NCBI GenBank assembly: GCA_050116415.1
Contig: JASFOS010000008.1
Span: 1 to 29,344 of the forward strand
Source: JARRJY01 sp050116415
GTDB taxonomy: Bacteria; Pseudomonadota; Gammaproteobacteria; UBA6429; Thiohalophilaceae
DNA length: 29,344 nucleotides
Direction: 5' to 3'
Part shown: positions 21,987 to 29,344 of the stretch, piece after piece
Layout of the letters: the number at the start of each line of letters is the position of its first letter
Numbering within the stretch: position 1 is the stretch's first letter
Notes under the pieces: model-generated
Database searches by the model: none
What the model was told of the DNA's origin: nothing
Seen by the model: the letters and a program-made list of their open reading frames with translations, nothing else
Position numbers and translations under genes: made by a program

Positions 21987-22697
21987 ATGAATTTTGAATC
22001 GCCCTTGCTCCCTGGCACCCTCATCAAGCGTTACAAGCGCTTCCTGGCGGATATCCGCCTGGCAGATGGCCAGCTGATCACGGCGCACAGCCCCAATACC
22101 GGCGCGATGACAGGCTGTGCAGAGCCGGGCAGTCCAGTCTGGGTGCGCGATACGCAAAACCCAAAACGCAAATACCCTTATGCGTGGGAAGTCACCACCT
22201 CCACGGAAGGTAGCCTGGTGGGCATCAATACCGGTCTGGTGAATCGGCTGGTGAGTGAAGCGATTGAAAGCGGGCTGGTGGGCGAATTGCAGGGCTATCA
22301 ACAGTTACGCAGCGAGGTGAAATATGGCCAGGAAAACAGTCGTATTGACCTGTTGCTGCAGGACGGGCAACAGGCGGATTGCTACGTGGAAATCAAGAAC
22401 GTCACGGCCATCGACGAAGCCGGTGTCGCGATATTTCCCGATGCGGTCAGCCAGCGGGCGACCAGGCATCTGCGCGAACTGATGCACGTGGTGGCGCAGG
22501 GACAACGCGGCGTGATTTTCTTCTGCATTCAACGTGATGATATCGAACAGTTCAGCCCGGCGGACAACATCGACCCGGAATATGGTCAAATGTTGCGCAA
22601 GGCCATGAATTGTGGCGTCGAGGTCCTGGCCTACAAGGCCAGCGTTAACCCCGAGCAGATTCGCTTGTATGAAGCGGTTACGGTGAGTTGCGCATAA
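21987..22697 (+). CDS. sfsA: SfsA family nuclease (sugar fermentation stimulation protein homologue)
   Basis: The 236-residue product aligns well with SfsA: LPGTLIKRYKRFLADIRLADG at the N-terminus (OB-fold-like), AHSPNTGAMTGCAEPGSPVW (about 34-53), and the PD-(D/E)XK-type nuclease core with SRIDLLLQDG, CYVEIKNVTAIDE and AIFPDAVSQRATRHLREL. The acidic and lysine residues of the VEIKN block are the likely metal and catalytic residues. Modern annotation treats SfsA as a DNA/RNA nuclease; the original name came from a maltose phenotype in E. coli. The 126-base divergent gap upstream is AT-rich, and no clear ribosome-binding site precedes the ATG. lolC/E begins 43 bases after the stop. Confidence 0.94.
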   Translation: MNFESPLLPGTLIKRYKRFLADIRLADGQLITAHSPNTGAMTGCAEPGSPVWVRDTQNPKRKYPYAWEVTTSTEGSLVGINTGLVNRLVSEAIESGLVGELQGYQQLRSEVKYGQENSRIDLLLQDGQQADCYVEIKNVTAIDEAGVAIFPDAVSQRATRHLRELMHVVAQGQRGVIFFCIQRDDIEQFSPADNIDPEYGQMLRKAMNCGVEVLAYKASVNPEQIRLYEAVTVSCA

Positions 22698-22740
22698 CGC
22701 GTACACATCCAGATAGACTTTTATGGTTTAATGTCACCCC

Positions 22741-23991
22741 ATGTATCAGCCATTTGAACTCTTTGTCGGTCTTCGTTATACCCGCGCCAAGCGACGTAAC
22801 CATTTTATCTCGTTTATCTCCATGTCCTCGATGCTGGGTATCACGCTGGGTGTTACCGCCCTGATTACCGTGATGTCGGTGATGAACGGTTTTGAAAAGG
22901 AAGTGCGGGACCGCATTCTCGACATGGTCTCCCACCTGACCATCACCCATTACGACAATCGCATGGAAAACTGGCAAAAGGCGGCCCGAGTGGTGGAAGG
23001 CCATGAACAGGTCACGGGTGTCGCCCCTTACGTGGAAGGCCAGGGCATGTTGATCAACGGGCGTAATGTCAATGGCAGCCTGGTGCGTGGCGTGTTGCCC
23101 GACATGGAAGCCCGGGTTTCCAACATTGCCGCCCATATCGACCAGGGCAGTTGGCAGGATCTCAAGCCCGGTGAATACGGCATTGTGCTGGGGCGGGACC
23201 TGGCCCGCATCCTTGGCGTCGAAGTGGGGGAAAAAGTCACCCTGGTGACACCTTCGGCGAATGTCACCCCGGCCGGCGTGATGCCGCGTCTCAAACGTTT
23301 CACGGTGGTGGCAACCTTCTACATCGGCATGTACGAGTACGACAGCAGTCTTGCCGTGATGCACATGCAGGATGCGCAAAAGCTGTTTCGTCTCGGCGAC
23401 AAGGTCACCGGGGTACGCGTGCAGTTGAAAGATCTATTCATGGCCCAGCAGCTGCGTCGCCAATGGCAGGATGATGAACGCTTGCTGGGCTACTGGTTGC
23501 GTGACTGGAGTTCCTACCATGCCAACTGGTTTCGCGCGGTCAAAATTGAAAAGCGCATGATCTTCCTGTTGTTGACCCTGATTATCGCGGTCGCCGCGTT
23601 CAATATCGTATCGACCCTGGTGATGCTGGTGACCGATAAACAAAGTGATATCGCGATACTGCGTACCCTGGGTGCTTCACCGCGCAGTGTACTGGCGATT
23701 TTCATGATCCAGGGCACCTTCATCGGCATCATCGGCACCACCCTCGGGGTACTGGGCGGGATTGCGCTGGCCACCAACCTGGACGTGGTGGTGCCGTTCA
23801 TTGAAAACCTGTTTGGCTTCCGGGTGCTGGATCCTTCCGTGTATTACATCAGCGAGATGCCCTCCGAGTTGCACTGGTCGGATGTGTGGGGCATTACCCT
23901 GGTGTCGTTATTGCTGGGCGTGGTCTCGACGCTTTACCCGGCCTGGCGCGCCAGTCGCACCCAACCGGCTGAGGCGTTGCGCTATGAGTAA
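22741..23991 (+). CDS. lolC: Lipoprotein-releasing ABC transporter permease LolC/LolE
   Basis: The 416-residue protein has the LolC/E layout. N-terminal FELFVGLRYTRAKRRNHFISFISMSSMLGITLGV leads into the first membrane helix (about 25-48). A periplasmic MacB-like domain of about 220 residues follows. The FtsX domain then has three helices: MIFLLLTLIIAVAAFNIVSTLVM, the region around FMIQGTFIGIIGTTLGVLGG, and VWGITLVSLLLGVVSTLYPAW. It ends with the usual ASRTQPAEALRYE. The complex extracts outer-membrane-bound lipoproteins and passes them to LolA. LolD overlaps it by 8 bases, and no second permease gene follows, so it may be a single LolC/E (LolF-type) subunit. Whether to call it LolC or LolE cannot be settled here. 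Confidence 0.93.
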   Translation: MYQPFELFVGLRYTRAKRRNHFISFISMSSMLGITLGVTALITVMSVMNGFEKEVRDRILDMVSHLTITHYDNRMENWQKAARVVEGHEQVTGVAPYVEGQGMLINGRNVNGSLVRGVLPDMEARVSNIAAHIDQGSWQDLKPGEYGIVLGRDLARILGVEVGEKVTLVTPSANVTPAGVMPRLKRFTVVATFYIGMYEYDSSLAVMHMQDAQKLFRLGDKVTGVRVQLKDLFMAQQLRRQWQDDERLLGYWLRDWSSYHANWFRAVKIEKRMIFLLLTLIIAVAAFNIVSTLVMLVTDKQSDIAILRTLGASPRSVLAIFMIQGTFIGIIGTTLGVLGGIALATNLDVVVPFIENLFGFRVLDPSVYYISEMPSELHWSDVWGITLVSLLLGVVSTLYPAWRASRTQPAEALRYE

Positions 23992-24667
23992 CGTGGTCAT
24001 TACCTGTAAAGCACTGGCCAAAACCTTCACCGAGGGGCCCGAGCCGGTGGAAGTCCTCAAGGGGATCGATTTGAGCATCGGGCAGGGTGAGCGTGTGGCG
24101 ATCGTCGGGGCTTCCGGTTCCGGCAAGAGTACCTTGTTACAGTTACTGGGTGGACTGGACATTCCCTCCGCCGGTGAAGTGCAAATCCTGGGTCAGGTGA
24201 TTTCCAGCATGGACGAGGCCGCACGCGGCCGGTTACGCAACCAGTCGCTGGGTTTTGTCTACCAGTTTCATCACCTGCTGCCCGAGTTCAGCGCGCTGGA
24301 AAACGTCAGCATGCCGCTACTGATCCGGGGTGTGTCCACAGCCCAGGCCAAAGCCAGGGCGGCAGAGATGCTGGAACGGGTGGGGCTCGGGCCGCGCCTG
24401 AAGCACAAACCCGGTGAATTGTCGGGGGGCGAGCGACAGCGTGCGGCCATCGCCCGCGCACTGGTGACCGAACCGCAATGCGTGCTGGCCGACGAGCCGA
24501 CCGGCAACCTGGATAGTCGTACCGCAGAGAAAATCTTTGATTTGATGCTGGAGTTAAACCAGCAATTGTCGACCAGCTTTATCATCGTCACACACGACGA
24601 ACGTTTATCATCAAGACTGGATAGAACGCTTCATCTTGAAGACGGTCATTTTGTCGAATTCGTATGA
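23984..24667 (+). CDS. lolD: Lipoprotein-releasing ABC transporter ATP-binding protein LolD
   Basis: The start at 23984 (MSNVVITCKALAKTF) gives the usual LolD length of 227 residues; a longer frame reaches back into lolC/E but is a shadow. Walker A is GASGSGKST (42-50), the Q-loop is VYQFHHLLPEFSALENVSMPL with Gln94, the signature is LSGGERQRAAIARAL (146-160), and Walker B is VLADEPTGNLD (167-177). The QFHHLLPEF wording is specific to LolD within the MacB/LolD group. It powers release of lipoproteins by LolC/E at the inner membrane. The 8-base overlap implies coupled translation. A 153-base gap and an unrelated chemoreceptor follow, where other gammaproteobacteria often have lolE. Confidence 0.96.
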   Translation: MSNVVITCKALAKTFTEGPEPVEVLKGIDLSIGQGERVAIVGASGSGKSTLLQLLGGLDIPSAGEVQILGQVISSMDEAARGRLRNQSLGFVYQFHHLLPEFSALENVSMPLLIRGVSTAQAKARAAEMLERVGLGPRLKHKPGELSGGERQRAAIARALVTEPQCVLADEPTGNLDSRTAEKIFDLMLELNQQLSTSFIIVTHDERLSSRLDRTLHLEDGHFVEFV

Positions 24668-24820
24668 CAAACGTTTCAGAATTATTATAAAAATCGCTTT
24701 TGTTCATCTTTAAACTCTCCAGATCCAGCTGATTTCAATCGGCTGTCATACCGTTGTCATAAACTCCAGTTAAATTGGCACACGATTAGTCGTAATATTT
24801 CACTATCTGGTAGTATCAAT
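24668..24820. other. AT-rich intergenic gap before the chemoreceptor
   Basis: This 153-base gap is the longest in the window. It lacks a GC-rich terminator and an ORF. Near 24774-24792 TTGGCACACGATTAGTCGT resembles a sigma-54 site but has GT instead of GC at the -12 position. TAAA-based elements recall FliA promoters but match poorly. A promoter for the chemoreceptor is expected here but cannot be assigned. Confidence 0.4.
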
Positions 24821-26761
24821 ATGAAGTTGACAACAGTATCGCGTTTGTCGAGCGCAATTATAACTCTCCTGGTTTTTCTTATGATCCTTGTTGGGATATG
24901 GGGCTGGCTACAGATGGAAAAGCCTTATCGTTATAACCGGGATTATCAACACATGCAAAATATCGCCAATGTTGATGTGCGCCTTACACTCGAGCGATAT
25001 TTACGAACCGGTGATGCTACCCTGTTACTGGAAGCTGAGAACCATTTGAAAAATTTGCTGCTCCAGGATATGAGCTGGTTATCCGTGAAGGCACGCAAGG
25101 ATATAAAAAAATCAACCGCGCTGGTTATAGATGAACTCAATAAAGTACGTGCAGCCGGAAAATTGTCAGCCAATCCTCAGGCATTATTAATCAACAATGA
25201 ACGGGACAGGACTGCTGACGTGGTCATGTTGCAAGATTATGTGGCACAGGGTGCCCAAAATAACCAAATACTAAAAGTAAACTATCTTGAAAAACTTGCC
25301 GGGATTGCCTCGTCCTTACAGCATATCTCCTATTTGCGCCAACGCTTTATTGAAAACAGGGATAGCAGTCTAAAACAGGACTTGTTAAAAGAAAACCAAC
25401 ATCTAATCACTGTTCTTGAGGCGTTGAATAGCCTGCCCCGATTAGGCGTCTATTCTGATGTGGATGAAGATGTTCTGATCCAGGAGGAGAAGACTGAAAA
25501 AGGGCAGGATGCTATTGATGACCTTGTCTCGCTAACTTCCCGTTATGAAAAAGAACTGGCGAATACCCTGAAAATCTATAACCGTATTGAAGAAAGCCAG
25601 CGGGATATGAGTGAAGCACTTGAGTTTCTCAATAACGACATCAATACCTATGCGCTGGAAGTTGATGTGATTAAAAACCGTATTTCGAAGCAGGTCAGAA
25701 ACCTGGTTTTAATTTTTATGATACTAACCATCACGGCAATCATTATTTCCTTTTTTATTCAGAACAGGACAATTGATTTTATGCAGCAACTGGTCCCGTT
25801 TTTGAAAGGTATGACAGAAGGTAATTACAATAACCCGTTAAATAGCCATTCTCGTTTTGCAGAAATCAGTACAGTCAATAACTCCGCAAACCAGTTGCAA
25901 AATTATTTACTGGAAATCATTTCAAAATTACAGCAGGAATCTGAGCAGGTTATGATTTCGTCAAAGAACGTAGACAAAGTGTCTGAGCAGGCCACCATGC
26001 TGGCAGAAAAACAAACTGATGCAACAGACTCGGTGAGCGAGTCGATCAGCCAGATATCTGCATCATTCAACGAAGTGGCCGGTCATGCCGCAAATGCCTC
26101 AGATGCTGCTAATCAGGCTAATTATGCGGTGCAGGATGCCAATATCAAATTGCAGGTCTCAAATGAGCACATTGAGCAACTCTCGGATGATATTTTACAG
26201 ATGGTCAATCTTATGTTGCGACTAGAGGAGGGCAGCAACGATATTCGCACGGTTCTTGATGTCATTCAGGGAGTGGCAGAGCAGACCAATTTGCTGGCAC
26301 TCAATGCCGCCATTGAAGCGGCTCGGGCTGGAGAACAGGGCCGGGGATTTGCCGTGGTCGCAGATGAAGTTAGGCAACTGGCACAACGCACATCTGATTC
26401 AACCCTGGAAATCAGAACCATCATTGAGAGCCTGTCTGCAATTGCTGAGGAGGCTGGTAGTACTGTCAGGCAACATAGCCAGTCTGCCGAGGTCTGTGTT
26501 GAGCGTACCCGCCAGGCGCAACAGGCCTTGTTACCGGTTGTGAAATCTGTCCAGACGATAAATGAAATGAACGCCGGCATTGCTGCAGCGACCGAGGAAC
26601 AGTCTGCCGTAGCCGCCGGGGTGGTGGACAATTCTCAGGCGATCAGGCGGAGTTCTGAAACAGTGACAGCGAATCTCAAGACAGTGCGTGAATCCAGCGC
26701 GAGCTTGGCTAATGTCAGTAATTCGCTCAATCAACTGGTCACCCAATTGAGAAAAGATTAA
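24821..26761 (+). CDS. Methyl-accepting chemotaxis protein
   Basis: The 646-residue receptor has a first membrane helix at about 10-31, a periplasmic domain of about 260 residues and a second helix at about 295-316 (LVLIFMILTITAIIISFFIQ). A HAMP-like region, methylation helices and the highly conserved hairpin tip EQTNLLALNAAIEAARAGEQGRGFAVVADEVR (from Glu487) follow. The periplasmic part is all-helical with several long helices and a size close to helical bimodular (HBM) sensor domains such as Pseudomonas McpS; that assignment is inference, and the ligand is unknown. The C-terminus ends TQLRKD with no CheR/CheB-binding pentapeptide. The gene is more AT-rich than lolC/E-lolD and sits between them and comEC, which looks like an insertion. 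It implies motility genes elsewhere. Confidence 0.95.
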   Translation: MKLTTVSRLSSAIITLLVFLMILVGIWGWLQMEKPYRYNRDYQHMQNIANVDVRLTLERYLRTGDATLLLEAENHLKNLLLQDMSWLSVKARKDIKKSTALVIDELNKVRAAGKLSANPQALLINNERDRTADVVMLQDYVAQGAQNNQILKVNYLEKLAGIASSLQHISYLRQRFIENRDSSLKQDLLKENQHLITVLEALNSLPRLGVYSDVDEDVLIQEEKTEKGQDAIDDLVSLTSRYEKELANTLKIYNRIEESQRDMSEALEFLNNDINTYALEVDVIKNRISKQVRNLVLIFMILTITAIIISFFIQNRTIDFMQQLVPFLKGMTEGNYNNPLNSHSRFAEISTVNNSANQLQNYLLEIISKLQQESEQVMISSKNVDKVSEQATMLAEKQTDATDSVSESISQISASFNEVAGHAANASDAANQANYAVQDANIKLQVSNEHIEQLSDDILQMVNLMLRLEEGSNDIRTVLDVIQGVAEQTNLLALNAAIEAARAGEQGRGFAVVADEVRQLAQRTSDSTLEIRTIIESLSAIAEEAGSTVRQHSQSAEVCVERTRQAQQALLPVVKSVQTINEMNAGIAAATEEQSAVAAGVVDNSQAIRRSSETVTANLKTVRESSASLANVSNSLNQLVTQLRKD

Positions 26762-26764
26762 ATA

Positions 26765-26791
26765 ATTATATAAAACAGTATGTTATATAAT
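26765..26791. repeat. AT-only inverted repeat after the chemoreceptor gene
   Basis: ATTATATAA (26765-26773) and TTATATAAT (26783-26791) are perfect inverted arms of 9 bases around a 9-base loop. The repeat lies between the convergent chemoreceptor and DUF2062 genes. It lacks G-C pairs, so it would be a weak terminator at best. Confidence 0.5.
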
Positions 26792-26819
26792 AATCTTAAT
26801 GTGCTATTAAAGTGATTTG

Positions 26820-27341
26820 TTAAGTATTTTTACGCAGTTTGCGTTGCTTGATGTGGCTGATAATCCGTATTCGCCAGGCGAGGCGGACCACGAAATAGCC
26901 CAGGCTGGCGCTGATCAGGCCGACGATGGCGCAGCCCAGTAAAAACGGTTCCCAGATCGCCCCCAGTCCCTCCATCAGCCACTGCCAGGACAGTTCAAAA
27001 TGAAATGGCTCATGTTTGCCGCCCAGCACCCAGGTTCCCACCTTGTAGCAAAAGTAAAACAGCGGCGGCATGGTCACCGGGTTGGACACCCAGACCAGGC
27101 CCACGGCGATGGGCAGGTTGCAGCGCACCAGGATGGCCACGGCGGCGGCCAGCAGCATTTGAAACGGCACGGGCACAAAAGCCATGAACAGGCCGACAAA
27201 AAAGGCCATCGATACCGAGCGGCGGTTCAGGTGTAACAGGTTGGGATCATGCAGCAGGGTCCCAAACATCTTGTTCAGATGGGGATGATTACGAATCACT
27301 TCGTGATCAGGCATGTATTTTTTGATGAATTTCTTCGGCAT
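26820..27341 (-). CDS. DUF2062 domain inner-membrane protein
   Basis: I take the start at 27341 (MPKKFIKKYMPDHEVIRNHP), 173 residues, since the longer reading to 27404 would overlap the comEC leader and lacks family resemblance. The DUF2062 core is RRSVSMAFFVGLFMAFVPVPFQMLLAAAVAILVRCNLPIAVGLVWVSNPVTMPPLFYFCYKVG (about 40-102), with two membrane helices and the typical NPVTMPP segment. A third long hydrophobic helix (EPFLLGCAIVGLISASLGYFVVRLAW) and a basic tail close the protein. The function is unknown; the gene is a regular neighbour of comEC and lol genes in gammaproteobacteria. It is divergent from comEC with 66 bases between the starts. Confidence 0.9.
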   Translation of the reverse strand: MPKKFIKKYMPDHEVIRNHPHLNKMFGTLLHDPNLLHLNRRSVSMAFFVGLFMAFVPVPFQMLLAAAVAILVRCNLPIAVGLVWVSNPVTMPPLFYFCYKVGTWVLGGKHEPFHFELSWQWLMEGLGAIWEPFLLGCAIVGLISASLGYFVVRLAWRIRIISHIKQRKLRKNT

Positions 27342-27407
27342 AATTACATCAGTGGGCCGTAACAAGCCACTATTATCTATCATTCGACAAAGGACTGTCA
27401 GCAAAAT

Positions 27408-29344
27408 ATGCGTTCAGGGACAATCGCGTTTCTGGCGGGCATTATTGCATTACAGCAATGCAGCGTGCTCCCGCCTGTCTATGTGGGCCTGTCATTGTTG
27501 CCGCTTGCCATGCTTGCGTATCTTGGCAAGCGCCGTGGTTTGTGGCTGGTCTTTTTCTGCATGCTGGGTTTTTGCTGGGCGTTATGGCATGCCCAGTCAC
27601 GCCTGCAGCAACAATTACCGCCCCCGTTAATCGCCCGCGACGTTCAGGTTATCGGCCAGGTGACAGGGTTACCTGAGCAACGCCAGCGTTCAACCCGCTT
27701 CGAGTTTAATGTTGAACAATTAAGTTTTAACGAGCAGATATTTACCAGCCCGGGCCATATCAAGCTGAGCTGGTACGGTGCATCGGCGCCCGAGATCAAG
27801 CCGGGTGAGCGCTGGCAGTTGCAGGTCAGGTTAAAGCCACCTCACGGTTTCATGAACCCCGGTGGTTTTGATTATGAAAAATGGCTGTTCCAGAAAGGCC
27901 TGCGTGCCACCGGCTACGTGCGCAAGAGCGCCGTTAACCAGCGCCTTGAGGCCGCGAACCCGCTGGATATCCATGGACTCCGGTTAACCATACGCCAGCA
28001 CCTGGATCGGCTATTGGCGAATGAAGCCAACGCCGCGTTGATCAAGGCGCTGGCCATCGGTGACCGATCGTCGATGAGTCCCCGGCAATGGCAGCTACTG
28101 CGCGATACCGGCACGGCGCACCTGATGGCCATCTCCGGCCTGCATGTTGGCCTGGTCGCGGCGATGGCATTCTGGCTGGGGCGCTGGGCCTGGAGTTTTG
28201 CCGGGCCCGCCCGCCTGCGGGTACCGGCGCAAAAAATCGGCGCGGTCAGTGCCGCGCTGGTGGCTGTGCTGTACGCGTTACTGGCGGGCTGGTCGATACC
28301 CACCCAGCGCGCGCTGGTGATGGTGCTGGTGGTGATGTCAGGCATCGTGTTTTACCGCCACTATGCCAGCAGCCGGGTGTTGGCTATCGCCCTGTTAGCG
28401 GTCTTGCTGTATGACCCGTTATCGGTACTGGCCGCCGGATTCTGGTTGTCCTTCATCGCGGTCGCGGTGATCGCGTTTGCCATGCAGGGGCGCCGCAACG
28501 CGCTCAATCGACTGCAACAATGGGGTTACCTGCAGGGCTCGATAAGTCTCGGCCTGGTACCGGTGATGCTGATATTGTTTGGCCAGGTATCGCTGGTCTC
28601 GCCGCTGGCCAACCTGTGGGCGATTCCCCTGGTCAGCGTCCTGGTGGTGCCATTGACCTTGCTGTCGGTCATCGCGCTTTATTTCTCTCAGCCGCTGGCC
28701 AGTGGTTTGCTATGGCTTGCGCTACAGCTGCTGGACGGTATCGAGTGGTTACTGGCGCTGATGGCGCAATGGCCGTGGGCCATCTGGCAGTCGGCTTCAC
28801 CGCCGCCCGGCCTGGTGCTACTGGCCATGGCCGGGGTGTTTATGCTGTTGCTGCCACGCGGCTGGCCCCATCGCTGGCTGGGGCTGGTGCTGCTTGCGCC
28901 GGCAATGCTGATGCCGCTGCAGCGTCCGGCAACAGGCGAGGCGGATTTCACCCTGCTGGACGTGGGGCAGGGACTGGCGAGCGTGATCCAGACCCGGCGC
29001 CATGTTCTGGTGTTCGATACGGGGCCCCGCTATAGCGAACGTTTTGATACCGGGCAGCGGGTGGTATTGCCGTTTTTACGGCAGCAGGGAATCGATGGCA
29101 TCGATGTGCTGGTCATCAGCCATGCGGATAATGACCATCGCGGCGGTGCCGGCTCGATCCTCGACAACAGCAGGGTCGAACGCATTATCAGCAGCGTCCC
29201 GGGGCATTTTCCCGTCGACCGGGCCCAAACCTGCCAGGCCGGGCAAAGCTGGCGATGGGACGGCGTGCTATTCGAGTTCTTGCACCCGGATGCGTCCTAT
29301 TATCCCGGTAACCTGTCAGCAGGCCGTAGCAATAACCGCTCTTG
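27408..29344 (+). CDS. comEC: DNA internalization protein ComEC/Rec2, 5' part (cut by window end)
   Basis: An open frame runs from ATG 27408 to the window end without a stop, giving 645 residues; full ComEC proteins of this type are usually 700-800 residues. The N-terminal part has hydrophobic helices and an OB-like domain (about 80-180). The competence core carries TGTAHLMAISGLHVGL (about 234-249), followed by many membrane helices. The C-terminal metallo-beta-lactamase-like domain begins at FTLLDVGQGLASVI and has SHADNDHRGG (571-580). ComEC forms the channel through which single-stranded DNA enters during natural transformation. AAAGGA lies about 14 bases before the ATG, rather far for a ribosome-binding site. 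No frameshift is visible in the part present. Confidence 0.95.
   Translation, partial: MRSGTIAFLAGIIALQQCSVLPPVYVGLSLLPLAMLAYLGKRRGLWLVFFCMLGFCWALWHAQSRLQQQLPPPLIARDVQVIGQVTGLPEQRQRSTRFEFNVEQLSFNEQIFTSPGHIKLSWYGASAPEIKPGERWQLQVRLKPPHGFMNPGGFDYEKWLFQKGLRATGYVRKSAVNQRLEAANPLDIHGLRLTIRQHLDRLLANEANAALIKALAIGDRSSMSPRQWQLLRDTGTAHLMAISGLHVGLVAAMAFWLGRWAWSFAGPARLRVPAQKIGAVSAALVAVLYALLAGWSIPTQRALVMVLVVMSGIVFYRHYASSRVLAIALLAVLLYDPLSVLAAGFWLSFIAVAVIAFAMQGRRNALNRLQQWGYLQGSISLGLVPVMLILFGQVSLVSPLANLWAIPLVSVLVVPLTLLSVIALYFSQPLASGLLWLALQLLDGIEWLLALMAQWPWAIWQSASPPPGLVLLAMAGVFMLLLPRGWPHRWLGLVLLAPAMLMPLQRPATGEADFTLLDVGQGLASVIQTRRHVLVFDTGPRYSERFDTGQRVVLPFLRQQGIDGIDVLVISHADNDHRGGAGSILDNSRVERIISSVPGHFPVDRAQTCQAGQSWRWDGVLFEFLHPDASYYPGNLSAGRSNNRS

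Noticed and set aside
22678..23379. A 233-codon His-rich minus-strand ORF.
   Set aside because: It lies opposite lolC/E, whose frame is clearly coding; the His richness comes from the complement of ATG/GTG-rich codons.
23762..23983. N-terminal extension of LolD by 74 residues.
   Set aside because: The extension is Trp/Arg-rich out-of-frame reading of lolC/E. The start at 23984 gives a standard-length LolD and an 8-base overlap.
24774..24792. Sigma-54 promoter upstream of the chemoreceptor (TTGGCACACGATTAGTCGT).
   Set aside because: The -24 GG is present but the -12 GC is replaced by GT, and the match is too weak to call.
28088..29035. Two long plus-strand ORFs (108 and 171 codons) that look like separate genes.
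   Set aside because: They are out-of-frame readings of comEC, whose true frame is open from 27408 to the window end with the HLMAISGLHVGL and SHADNDHRGG motifs in register.
1..29344. CRISPR array, tRNA, rRNA, transposase, integrase or toxin-antitoxin pair.
   Set aside because: No regularly spaced repeats, no tRNA-like cloverleaf with matching anticodon arms, and no recognisable mobile-element or toxin-antitoxin protein was seen on either strand.

Overview
The window is a chromosomal segment of a free-living gammaproteobacterium. This rests on gene content and order: era-recO-pdxJ-acpS, cysM-rlmD, nagZ next to a methylthioinosine phosphorylase, csiV near mfd, and lolC/E-lolD followed by a DUF2062 gene and comEC. 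All of these are gammaproteobacterial arrangements, closest in layout to Pseudomonas and related sulfur-oxidising lineages. A periplasmic DsrE-like protein and an agmatine-to-putrescine pathway fit that picture, but the genus cannot be fixed from the sequence alone. I see no rRNA, tRNA, insertion sequence, integrase, prophage gene or CRISPR array. Coding density is high and no gene-free stretch exceeds about 155 bases.

Layout. (1) 1-1923, plus strand: the end of era, then recO, pdxJ and acpS. (2) 1946-2299, minus strand: a stand-alone histidine phosphotransfer protein where relatives carry, or lie near, the BarA/GacS sensor kinase. (3) 2396-9804, plus strand: nine tightly packed genes that look like one transcription unit. 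They are cysM, a PolB-type 3'-5' exonuclease, rlmD, a CYTH phosphatase, a YkuD-fold protein without signal peptide, nagZ, an MscS-type channel, a hypoxanthine-guanine phosphoribosyltransferase and S-methyl-5'-thioinosine phosphorylase. (4) 9953-12241, plus strand: an accessory block with one unrecognised gene, a FemAB-like GNAT acetyltransferase and a translationally coupled unrecognised gene. (5) 12291-18984: a CsiV-like cell-wall protein (-), peptide deformylase and a SirB2-like membrane protein (+), then mfd, a secreted DsrE-like protein and a TIGR04219-type outer-membrane barrel (all -), the last with a clear terminator. (6) 19102-21860: aguB and aguA (-) with a lipoprotein gene (+) lodged between them, then a small secreted protein (-). 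(7) 21987-24667: sfsA, lolC/E and lolD (+). (8) 24821-26761: a methyl-accepting chemotaxis protein (+) that interrupts the lol-comEC neighbourhood. (9) 26820 to the end: DUF2062 (-) and the first 645 codons of comEC (+), cut by the window edge.

How the genes work together. Three salvage themes recur. The phosphoribosyltransferase and thioinosine phosphorylase recover the purine of methylthioadenosine, the by-product of spermidine synthesis, while aguA/aguB supply putrescine for the same pathway. NagZ and the adjacent YkuD-fold protein concern peptidoglycan or its fragments, and CsiV is linked to peptidoglycan synthesis. LolC/E and LolD extract lipoproteins from the inner membrane. The parts that ordinary synteny does not explain are the orphan phosphotransfer protein, the 9953-12241 block, the lipoprotein gene between the agu genes, and the chemoreceptor. 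No obviously novel multi-gene defence or secretion system is visible. The strongest candidates for new biology are the GNAT plus 213-residue protein pair and the CYTH plus leaderless YkuD pair.
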